The position numbers and the translations under genes were made by a program. The notes beneath the pieces were generated by a model. The model had not been told where the DNA came from, searched no databases, and worked only from the letters and a program-made list of their open reading frames with translations. From assembly GCA_016875335.1 (NCBI GenBank), contig VGRO01000024.1, positions 1-49,162 on the forward strand: a stretch of 49,162 nt of DNA. The letters run 5' to 3'. Every line of letters starts with the position of its first letter. Position 1 is the stretch's first letter. Below are positions 8,103 to 18,800 of this stretch, piece after piece. Source of the stretch: Deltaproteobacteria bacterium (lineage in GTDB: Bacteria; Myxococcota_A; UBA9042).

Positions 8103-8155
8103 GAGCCTGTCGGCCAGAATCTGCCGATTCTGGCGTTTCGCCGACAGGCTCCTAG
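8099..8155. repeat. CTAG-bounded hairpin module C2
   Basis: A near-perfect palindrome is flanked by CTAG on both sides. Arms GAGCCTGTCGGC (8103-8114) and GCCGACAGGCTC (8140-8151) are perfect 12-base inverted repeats, with an inner stem CCAGAATC / GATTCTGG. It looks like a minimal mobile or folding unit, with no coding capacity. Confidence 0.8.
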
Positions 8156-8231
8156 TAGGCGAAACCGATTGAGGATTTGTTGCCGCACTACGGTCCGTAT
8201 CCCGACGCGGATTTGGGGTTTCGCCTACTAG
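8152..8231. repeat. CTAG-bounded repeat module B, copy 1
   Basis: This is an 80-base module with perfect 15-base terminal inverted repeats, CTAGTAGGCGAAACC (8152-8166) and GGTTTCGCCTACTAG (8217-8231). A second copy of exactly the same length lies inverted at 41724-41803, about 9 mismatches apart, all internal to the inverted repeats. It resembles a MITE-like element. Confidence 0.85.
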
Positions 8232-8366
8232 TATTTCAGAGGATGTTGGTGACGGTCGCCCGGTGGCGGCGGTTTTCTTGTGCCGCTGCGGCTGCCGTGC
8301 CACCATCGCCCGGGCCGCCGACGCGCCTGCGCAGCGGGCCTGCAGCCCTACTCCACGCGAGGCGCC

Positions 8367-9179
8367 GTGCTCGTACGCATCGTCACCGGTCTGGTGCTCG
8401 CGCCCTTGGCCATTTGGGCGATCCTGTGGGCGCCCAAGCTGGTCATGCTTGCGGTCCTCGTGGCGGCCGCCGGCCGCTGCGCCGACGAACTGGTTCGCAT
8501 GTTCGCGGTCATCCGGCCGCGCGACCGCTTCCTCGTCGCTGCGCAGGCTTCGGCCATCGCGTGCAGTCCGATGTTCGGATGGCAGGCGTTCGCGATCGTG
8601 CTGGCCCTGGCCACGGCGTTCTGGCTCGGAGCCTGCCTCGTCGAGCCCGGCGACCTGGGGCATGCAGCTCAGCGAGCGGCTCTCGGTGCGCTCGGCATGG
8701 TGTACGTTGGCACGCTGGTCGCGATGCTGGTCGCCACCTTCGCCGTCGATCGCGTCCTGCCGACCAGTCCCTTCGACGTGGGCCGCAGTGGCCTGCTCGG
8801 CGGACTGGCCATGGTGTTCTTTGGCGACACTGGCGCCTTTTTCGCCGGCAAGGCCCTGGGGCGCCACAAGCTCTATCCGTTGGTCAGCCCCAAGAAGACC
8901 GTCGAAGGTGGCGTGGGCGGGCTGCTGGCCTCGATGGCGGGCGGCGGCTTGTGGGTGTGGCTGCTGCGACCAGATGCGTCGCTGGTCCAGGGGTTGGCGC
9001 TTGGGGCCGCTTGTGGCGCCTTCGGCCAGGTCGGCGATTTCGCTGAGAGCCTGTTCAAGCGGGCAACCGACACCAAGGACTCGGGATCGCTGCTGCCCGG
9101 CCACGGCGGGCTGCTCGACCGCGTCGACGGGGTGCTTTTTGCCGCGCCGATCCTCTATGCCTGGCTGGCGATGGCTTGA
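8367..9179 (+). CDS. cdsA: Phosphatidate cytidylyltransferase (CDP-diglyceride synthase)
   Basis: CdsA is an integral membrane enzyme that makes CDP-diacylglycerol from phosphatidate and CTP, the branch point of phospholipid synthesis and thus of the phosphatidylglycerol used by Lgt. The 270-residue protein has about seven hydrophobic spans. It carries the unmistakable C-terminal signature SPKKTVEGGVGG followed by QVGDFAESLFKR, TKDSGSLLPGHGGLLDRVD. The GTG at 8367 is chosen because it begins directly before the first membrane helix (LVRIVTGLVLAPLAIWAIL). The longer frame adds a basic stretch with no family character. uppS and cdsA are normally adjacent in bacteria; here a 400-base repeat array lies between them. 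Confidence 0.92.
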   Translation: MLVRIVTGLVLAPLAIWAILWAPKLVMLAVLVAAAGRCADELVRMFAVIRPRDRFLVAAQASAIACSPMFGWQAFAIVLALATAFWLGACLVEPGDLGHAAQRAALGALGMVYVGTLVAMLVATFAVDRVLPTSPFDVGRSGLLGGLAMVFFGDTGAFFAGKALGRHKLYPLVSPKKTVEGGVGGLLASMAGGGLWVWLLRPDASLVQGLALGAACGAFGQVGDFAESLFKRATDTKDSGSLLPGHGGLLDRVDGVLFAAPILYAWLAMA

Positions 9180-9829
9180 CGCGCGCCGGTACCGCCCCCA
9201 GCAACGGAAGTGTGAAAAAGTGTTATGGCCCCCGGCTGCCCGTGCCCGAAGTGCCGCCCACCACCCTGCAAGCCGTGCGCAATTTGGCGGCAGGCGCGCG
9301 GCCTTTGCTTGCGTTGCATGCCTCGCTTTGTTAGGGTGCCGCCTGAGGGCTCGCGTCGTCCTTCGCGGACGCGCAATGGCCCTTGCGGTGCCTGATCAGC
9401 GCCGTTTTTGAGCCCCCGCGGCTCGATCCCTGCGGCCGTCGCCACCCCCAGACGACGCCCGCCCGAGCGCGAAAAAACGCCCAAGTGGCGCACAGTTGTC
9501 GTCCCCGACGGCGACGTGCGCCCGCTGACCCCCCCGAGGCGTCCTCGCTCCCGGCCTGAACCCCTGGTCGCGGTTTCGATCCCCAAGCCCGATCCCCCAG
9601 TTCGCCGAGCGCCGGCCCGCCGGCCGCAAGGCGATGCGCACGCACACCCTGGCAACAGGGCGACACGATGGAGGATTTCTCACCGTTTCACCACCACGGA
9701 GCCCTCGCCCCGCGCGGTCCGATCGCCGTCCTACACGTCGGCGCAGACCCTGCGGCGAGCACGCCGCTCATGCGGACGCACCGGGGTGGTCAAACTGCGG
9801 GGAAACGTGCCATCGGCAAGAGGACTGTG
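9180..9829 (+). other. Long non-coding leader/intergenic region before the giant gene
   Basis: These 650 bases contain no gene I can support. Weak promoter-like elements TTGCTT (9305-9310) and TTGTTA (9328-9333) with a 17-base spacer would give a leader of about 490 bases to the giant gene at 9830. A basic, proline-rich open frame (9408-9830) ends in TGATG overlapping the giant ATG, but its composition is that of untranslated GC-rich DNA. I see no riboswitch that I recognise. Confidence 0.3.
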
Positions 9830-12800
9830 ATGCGAAACCAGCACCTTCTGCGCGCACCCACTGCTTCGGCCGCCGAGCCCGCTCCCGAACCGCAACCCTG
9901 CGGCGCGGCTCGGCGGACCACGGCTACGGGCTCAACCGGACGTGCGATCGCCCTGGCCGGCATCCTCGCTGCCGCCCTGGCCGCCTGCGCCCCGCAGGTC
10001 GAGCCCGATCCACCGCAGTCCGACCCCAAGGCAGATGCCAAGGACGCGGGCGGCGTGGACGCCGAGTTCGCGGTCAAGGCGTTTGCCCTCGGTGAGCCGA
10101 CCCTGGCGGCCTCATCGCCCAAGAATGAGGCCACGTTCCCCATCGCCAAGGGCGGCAGCGTCAACATCGACGTCGCCTATGCCGTCAGCAACTTTGCGCT
10201 CGGCCAGGTGCGCTGCTACCTCGACGGCACGTTCGTCGGCCAAGGCACCGGCACCGGCTACAAGTTCGCCGGCGTCAAGAAGGGCGCGCACACGTTGGCA
10301 TGCGTGCTGGCCGACAACACGGCCACTGAACTCACCGCGTCGACCGCGCGCTTTGCGCTCATCGCCAAGGTCGCCGAGCCTTGCACCCTCGGCTCGGACT
10401 GCGTGGACGACAACGCCTGCTCCGACGAGGTGTGCGTGGACCTGCAGTGCGTCTACGGCATCAAGCTCGCGTGCTGCCAGAGCAAGTACAACTGCGCGGC
10501 CGGCGAGGCCTGCGTCAATGCCAACACGGCGACCGCCAAGTGCTCGGCCTGCACCGCCAACAGCGACTGCAACGACAACGAGTCGTGCACCACCGATTCC
10601 TGCGACCTGAGCGGGCCCAAGGGTGTGTGCAAGAACTCCATGGCCGACCCCGAATGTTGCTCCAAGGCGACGGCGCCTTGCGACGACGGCAAGTCGTGCA
10701 CCGTCGACAGTTGCGACACCAACCTTGGCAAATGCAAGCACGTGCAGCCCGCCAACGTCTGCTGCAAGGACACCGACTGCTCGACCGCCGACCCGTGCCT
10801 GGTGGCATCCTGCGTCGACAACGAGTGCCGCACCGGCCCGGACATCTTCAAGCCCAAATGCTGCTCGGCCGGCTACAACACCAACTGCGACGACAAGAAC
10901 TACTGCACCATCGACAAATGTGAAAAGAACATGGGCGGCTGGACGCAGTGCACCCACGTCCAGGACGAGAGCAAGCCCAAGTGCTGCGACGTCAACGGCA
11001 CCAACGAGCAGTGCAACGACAAGCAGCCGTGCACCAACGACTTCTGCGACAACTACGAATGCAAGAACCTGCAAGTCAAGGATTGCTGCCAGCAGACCCT
11101 GGATTGCGACGACAACAACCCGTGCACGCTCGACGCCTGCGAGATCGCTGAGGGCGCCCAGTCCGGCACCTGCACCTACAAGAAGATCGCAGGTTGCTGC
11201 ACGTCGATTGTCGATTGCGATGACAACAAGTTCTGCACCTTGGACACCTGCAACTACGCCGCGCTGACCTGCAAGTACACCAAGACCGACCCCACGTGCT
11301 GCGACACCGACGCCGAGTGCGACGACGGCAAACTGTGCACCATCAACGCGTGTGTCAACAAAGTGTGCGTGTACAGCAAGGACCTGACCAAGCCGCTGTG
11401 CTGCGAGTCGAACGCCGAGTGCAGCGACGGCAATCCCTGCACGTTCGACACGTGCGACCTGGGCGCAGGGGCGCTGCCGGTGACCGCCGGCCTGGCCGCC
11501 CACTACGATGCGCGCAACGTGCAGAGCGTGGTCAAGGACGGCACCGGCAAGGTCAGCGAGTGGAAGGACCTGAGCGGCAAGGGTCGCCATTTGACACCGA
11601 ATGGCGTTGCACCCGTATTTGGCGAGAAACTCCTCAACGGCCTGCCTGCCGTCGATTTCGACGCCACCGATCGGCGCATGGCCACCGCCGCGTTCCCGCT
11701 GACCACCGAGGTGACGGTGTTTGCGGTCATCCAGTTCCGCAAGTCCGACGGCTGGGGCGCGATCGTCCACCACGGCAGCCGCGACAACGACTGGTCGCTC
11801 GAACAGAACGCCATCAAGCAGCCCGGCACCACGCACTTCCAGAGCGCCAATGACAACGACGGCGCCGAACTGACGCTGCTCGAGAACACCAACTACATCC
11901 TGTTCGGGCGGGTCGCCGGGACCAAGCGCACCTACGCCGCCGTGGCGAACGGCGCGAGCTACACCGAGGCCACCGGCACGGGCAACACCATCGGCCAGGG
12001 CAACAAGGTGCTTTTCGTCGGATCGTCCGAGATTTCCGAAGATTCGCGCGCCTACATCGGCCAGATTCTGTACTACGACAAGCCCTTGTCGGACGACGAC
12101 AAGAACGCCGTCCTCAACTACCTGCGCAAGAGCTGGGGCATCGACGCGACCCTTGCAGCCACCTCGAACACGTGCAAGTTCACCGGCAACGGCGTCGCCG
12201 GCTGCTGCGCCTCCAACGAGGAGTGCGCGGACAACGACTGCACGACCCAGGATTTCTGCGACGGCTTCAACCAGTGCAAGCACACCCTGGCGACCGGCAA
12301 GTGCAAGATCGATATCGACTGCGACGACGGCAAGCCGTGCACCGCCGACAAGTGCGTCACCGTGGACGGTTGTGGGCAATGCCAGAACGTCGAGGTTGCC
12401 GCTTCGCAGTGCTGCGACAGCGACGCCTACTGCGACGACAAGAACCCGTGCACGCTCGACAAGTGCGGCAGCGACAACAAGTGCTCGACGTCCAAGGTCA
12501 GCGACTGCTGCCTGGACGACACCGACGCGCAGACGGCGTGCAACGACAACAACGCCTGCACCATTGAGTACTGCCTGAACAACCAGTGCCGCCACACCGT
12601 GCCCAAGAACGGCTGCTGCGCCACCGATGCCGACTGCGACGACAAGAACGGGTGCACCACCGACAAGTGCGGCAACATCGTCTCGGGCAAGGGCGCGTGC
12701 GCCTACACGACCACGCCGGGCTGCAACGCGTGCGATCCGGCCGTCGACAGCAGCTTCGACGATGGCAACGTCTGCACCGCCGACGGGTGCGTGCTCTCTG

Positions 12801-15800
12801 GCGGTGTGTACAAGCAGACCCACACGGCGATCACGGGCTGCTGCCTCGACAAACTCGACTGCGACGACAGCAAGCCGTGTACCTACGACTACTGCATTTT
12901 CAACGAGTGCGTGCACACCTCAAGCGAAGCCGGTCAATCCTTGTGCTGCGACCCGGCGACCGAGGCGGTCGACTGCGCCTACCTCAACACCTCGTGCGCC
13001 GTAGGCAAGTGCCAGTCCCAGAGCGACGGTGCGCTCAAATGCGCGGCCGTCGAGAAGACCCCGTGCGTCGTCAACCTCTCGTACTGTCAGGATTTTGAAG
13101 GCACCGGCACCGTCAAGTCGATGGGCTGGCTGCCCGGCGACGTGGCCGGCACGGCTGCGACCAACTGGGGCATCGCCAAGGACGGACCGCTCGGTCCCGA
13201 CCAGTATGCGCGGCTGACCTGGACGCCGACCAAGTCCAACTTCCTGACCTGCCTGCAATCGCCGGTGGTGCAGGCGGCGGGCGCTTCGGCAATCACCATG
13301 CAGTTTGACCGCTCGTTCCTGCCGGCCATCGCCAACACCACGCTCACCATCCGCGGATCGCTCGGCGGCGCTTCAGTCGACTGGAACGCAGCAACCATCC
13401 TCGACGGTCCGATCGCCACCACCGACCAACTTGGACCCGAGAAGCTGACCATCAAGCTGCCGCCCGAGTTGACCGGATCGAACGGCCTGCGCTTGGCGTT
13501 CTGCGTCGCGGCGTCGAGCAGCCTCAATTTCGACGAATTCGCCGTCGACAACGTGTGCATCGTCAAGGGCGGTCCGCCCGTGACCAAGAACGGCTGCCCC
13601 GCCAACCAAGCCGTTGCTGTCGGCACCAAGCTCAACGTGCCGATCAAGGTCATCGACCCCGACCCGACCGACATCATCAGCTTCCAACTGGTCAGTGGAC
13701 CGAGCTTCGCCTCGGTGTCGTCGGCGCTGTACTACTGGATCGACGAGACCTGGAACAGCAACGTCGTGCTGCAGCCCACGCAACTGGGCGACGTGGGCGA
13801 GCACACGATCACCGTTCGCTACACGGACGGCTTCCTGCAAGGCCTGTGTACCTTCAAGGTCACCGTCACCTACCAGGGCGGCTATCTCATCTGGAAGCCG
13901 AGCGAAGTGCCCATCGCCAGCGCCAACGCCATCAAGGCCGCGTTGACCTCCAAGGGCCAGTTCGGGCAGATCGTCAACGACCTGTCGCTCTACCCGGACC
14001 TCGCCAAGTTCAACGGCGTGTTCGTCACGCTCGGTGTCTATCCCGACAACCACGTCCTGCTCGAAAGCGAGGTCGCCTCGCTCAAGGCCTACCTGTCTGG
14101 CGGCGGCAAGGTCTTGCTCGAAGGCGGCGACACCTTCATGTTCGACACGCCGACGACCCTGCACGCGTTCTTCAAGATCAAGGGCGTCCTGGATTCGGCG
14201 CCGAACGGCGTCACCGGCCCGCTCAAGGGTTACGCGGCGTTCGCCGACACCAGCACGTCGCCGCCGACGCCCAAGGCCTGGGCCTTCGACCAGGGCACGG
14301 CGTACAACAACGTCAACGATCAGATCGACGGCAATCTGTCGGTGCAGAAGACCCGAAACCTGCTCAAGAACGACGCTGTCGAGAAGTTCTGGGTCGCCGT
14401 CGGCCACGACAACCCGACCGCCAAGTACCGCACCATCGGCATGTCGGTGCCGTTCGGCGGCGTGATGGCCAGCGGCAGCGACACGCAGACGGTGATGATG
14501 GAGCGCATCCTCACCTTCTTCAACAACGGGTTCCCGGATTGCAAGGTCGATGCCGACTGCGACGACGGCAACAGTTGTACAGCGGACAAGTGCGGTGCTG
14601 GCGCGTGCACCAACGACAACACCTGCCTGTGCGCCGCGCAGACCAACCTCGACTGCGGGGCTGCGCCCACCAAGCTCGTCAACAACGGCGGCGACAGCAC
14701 CCAGGTCACCAGCGTCTATTCGTGCGACCTCGCCAACCAGTGGCTCGGCAAGGAAGTGTCCTACGGCTTCAAGGTCACCCAGGGCAAGCCGGTGACGGTC
14801 GAACTCAAGAACGTCAGCAACGCGACCAAGACTCGGCTGTTCGTGCTCAAGGCCACCGGCAAGGGCTGCGACCCGCTCGGCTGCATCGCGCACGACGCCA
14901 AGAGCATCACCTTCGCCGCTGGCGCCAACATCCAGTACTACGTCGTCGTCGACACGGCCGGCCCGTCCGACACGACCCAGTTCGACCTGTCGATCACCTG
15001 TGGCCAGGGCGAAGACTGCACCAACGGCAAGGACGACAACGGCAACGGCCTCATCGACTGCCTCGACAAGAACTCGTGTTGTGGCGACGCGGCATGCCAA
15101 GTCGAAATCTGCAACGGCATCGACGACAACTGCTCGGGCACCATCGACGAAGGCTGCGACGACGACGGCGACGCTTGGTGCGATTCGAGCCTGACCGTGG
15201 TGGGCAAGCCGCCGATCTGCATCAACGGCACCGGCGACTGCAACGACAACGACGGCACCGTCAATCCGGGCCTCGCCGAAATCTGCAACAACAAGAAGGA
15301 CGACAACTGCAACACCCTGCAGGACGAAGAGAATTCGACAGGGTGCACCAACCTGTGGACCGACCTCGACGGCGACACCTATGGTGCCGGCACCAGCAAA
15401 TGCCTGTGCGCGGCATCGGGCACCTACAAGGCGACCAAGGGCGGCGACTGCAACGACGCCAAGCAGACCATCAATCCGGGCGTTCAGGAGACCTGCGCCA
15501 CGACCGAGGACGACAACTGCGACGGCAGCAACAACGACACCAACGCCGTGGGATGCGCCAACTTCTACACCGACATCGACGGTGACGCGTACGGCACCAC
15601 GCCGTTCAAGTGCATGTGCACCGGCGCCGGACTCATCAGCGCCAAGCAGCCGGGCGACTGCAACGACGCCAACGCCGGCGTCAACCCGGCCATCGACGAA
15701 AAGTGCAACGCGGTGGACGACAACTGCAACGGCCAGGTCGATGAAGGCTGCGACGACGACGCGGACGACTACTGCGACACCGGTCTTGCCTACGACCCGC

Positions 15801-18800
15801 CGGCTGCCGGTCAGGACGTGTGCAGCACCGCCAAGGACGGCCAGACCCTGACGCTGGCGTGTCCCTCGGGCAGCACCATTTCGGCCGTCAAGTACGCAGA
15901 GTACGGCACCGTCACCGGCACATGCCCGAATCTGACCAAGGGCAGTTGCGACGCCGCCGGCGAACTCAACTACATCGCCAGCAATTGCATCGGCAAGTCG
16001 AGCTGTTCGACCATCAACTGGCACACCGTGCTCGGCGACCCGTGCGTCGGCACCGTCAAGACCATGGCGGTGGTCGTGACGTGTTCCAGCGGTGCGGGTA
16101 CGGCCACGCTCGACGTCTGCCCCAAGGGTCCAGGCGACACCGACGACCTCGACCCGGCGATCAACCCCGAGGGCAAGGAGATCTGCGACGGCAAGGACAA
16201 CAACTCCGACGGCGTCATCGACGAGAACTGCGACAAGGACAAGGACGGCTATTGCGACAGCGGCATCTTCACCGTAGGCAAGCCCAAGGCGTGCCCGCTC
16301 GGCGGCGGCGACTGCAACGATGGCAACGCCAACATCAATCCGGGCGTGCAGGAAGACTGCAAGACCGCCGACGACGACAACTGCAACGGCGGCAACAACG
16401 ACGCTGGCGCCATCGACTGTACGCCGCTGTTCTTTGACGCGGACGGCGACAAGTTCGGGACCAACGCCAACAAGTGCTACTGCCAGCCGGTCGGCCAGTA
16501 CTCGGCGCAAAACCCGGGAGACTGCAACGACGACAACAAGAACATCAACCCCAACGCCAAAGAAGTCTGCGACAACGCGGACAACGACTGCGACAAGATC
16601 GTCGACAACGGCTGCGACGACGACGGCGATCTGTTCTGCGACAGCGCGATGACAGTGGTGGGCAGCCCGACGGTGTGCGCCAACGGCACCGGCGACTGCG
16701 TCGACACCGACGCCGCCATCAACCCGAGCAAGGCCGAAATCTGCAACAACGGCAAAGACGACAACTGCAACGGCAGCGAAAACGACGTCAACGCCATCGG
16801 CTGCACCCAGTTCTACGCCGACGGCGATGGCGACACCTACGGTGCCGGCACCAAGAAGTGCATGTGCACGACGTCGGGCACGTTCACGTCCACCAACGGC
16901 GCCGACTGCGACGACACCGCCAAGACCGTCAACCCGGGTGCGCCCGAAGCCTGCAACGACAAAGACGACAATTGCGACGGCAGCACCGACGAAGGATGCG
17001 ACGACGACAAGGACGGCTACTGCGACGCCAGCATGGGCTTTGGCGGCAGTGCGAGCATCTGCCCCAACGGCGGCGGCGACTGCGATGACACCAAGGCGAA
17101 CGTGTACAAGGGCAAGACCGCCGAGGTGTGCGACGGCTTGGACGACGACTGCGACGGCAAGGCCGACAACGGCTGCGACGACGACGGCGACGGCTGGTGC
17201 GACGCGGCGCTTGCGGTCAGCAACCCGCTGCCGAGCACCTGCAGCAAGGGTTCGGGCGACTGCGACGACTACGACAGTTCGGTCAACCCGGGCGCCAAGG
17301 AAGTGTGCAGCAACCTCAAGGACGACAACTGCGACGGCTCGCAGAACGACCCGAGCGCCATCGGTTGCCAGAACTTCTACTTCGACGCCGACGGCGACAC
17401 CTACGGCCTGAACATCGCCCAGTGCCTGTGCCAGGCGTCGGGCGCCTACAAGGCCAAGCTGTCCGGCGACTGCGACGACACCACCGCCGCCGTCGCGCCG
17501 GGCCAGACCGAGAAGTGCGACACCGTCGACAACAACTGTGACGGCAACGTCGACGAGGATGGATCGACCGGTTGCACCAACTACTTCTACGACAACGACA
17601 AGGACGGCTACGGCCTCGACCTTGTGGCCTGCAAGTGCGCGTCGGCTTCGCCGTACACCGCCAGCCAGAAGGGCGACTGCGACGACACCAACCCCAACAT
17701 GGCGCCGGGCAAGACCGAGATCTGCGACAACATCGACAACAACTGCGACACCAAGGTCGACGAGGGCTGCAACGCCGACGGCGACCAGTTCTGCACCGTG
17801 GCGATGACGGTCAGTGGCACGCCCAACGTGTGCCCATTGGGCGGCGGCGACTGCGACGACACCGACAAGAACGTCAATCCGGCCGGCAACGAGGTGTGCG
17901 ACGGCAAGGACAACAACTGCAACGGCACGACCGACGACGGCTGCGATGACGACAACGACGACTACTGCGACGGCAACATGACGACCGTTGGCGCCCCGCC
18001 GACTTGCAGCAAGGGCGGCGGCGATTGCGCCGACAACGACAACACCATCAATCCGGGCCAGAAAGAGGTGTGCGGCAACACGGTGGACGAGAACTGCTCG
18101 GGCAGCACCAACGACCCCAATGCCGTCAACTGCCAGATCTTCTACGTCGATTTCGACGGTGACGGCTACGGCAAGGGCAGCACGGTGTTCAAGAAGGTGG
18201 CCATCAACGAGATCCGCCGCAACAGCAACGGCTTCCCCGGCGTGACCGGCAACGAGTTCATCGAGATCTTGGTGACCGCGGACCTGACCGCCTCTGAGTT
18301 GGAGGGCTACTTCTTCGGCGATTCGTCGGCCACCGGCGACGCCAAGCTCGGCAAGTACCAGCTGGTGCTCGGCAGCCTGAATCTGACCACCATCAAGGCC
18401 GGCACCATCGTGACCATCGCCGGCCAGGGCGCGGGCGTCGCGCAGGACCTGACCTACAACCCGGCCGCGGCCGACTGGAACCTGACGCTGCACTTCGACA
18501 CGGCATACATCAAGACCATCGCAGCGGGCGGTGACTTCGCGGCGGCCGACGTGGCGTGGATCGACTCCAGCAACTCGGGCACGACCAGCATCGACTCGAT
18601 CCGCTACGGCGCGGCGACCGGTGCTCTCGGCGCCGCGGCCAAGACCCAGTTGTCGGGCTCGCCGAGCAACGGCACCACCGGTGTCATCGCCTTCACGGGC
18701 GACATCACCGGACTGAACAACGCCGCGAACTATGCGCTCGACGGCACCGCGACCCCCGGCCAGCCCAACGGCGGCAGCAACAGCACGTTCGTGACGTGGC

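Noticed and set aside
7832..8231. A transposase or hidden gene within the CTAG array
   Set aside because: No open frame of useful length with protein-like composition. The array is all inverted repeats, so any mobility must be provided in trans.
9305..9333. Promoter of the giant gene
   Set aside because: Only partial consensus matches; kept as a remark in the leader entry rather than as a feature.
9408..9830. 140-residue basic Pro/Arg-rich frame before the giant gene
   Set aside because: Composition is that of untranslated GC-rich DNA, with no recognisable start context. The TGATG overlap is suggestive but not enough.
13373..18493. 1706-codon open frame antisense to the giant gene
   Set aside because: It is the mirror of the Asp/Asn/Cys codon pattern (GAC/AAC/TGC read backwards), giving Val/Ala/Arg-rich monotonous protein with no domain or ribosome site.
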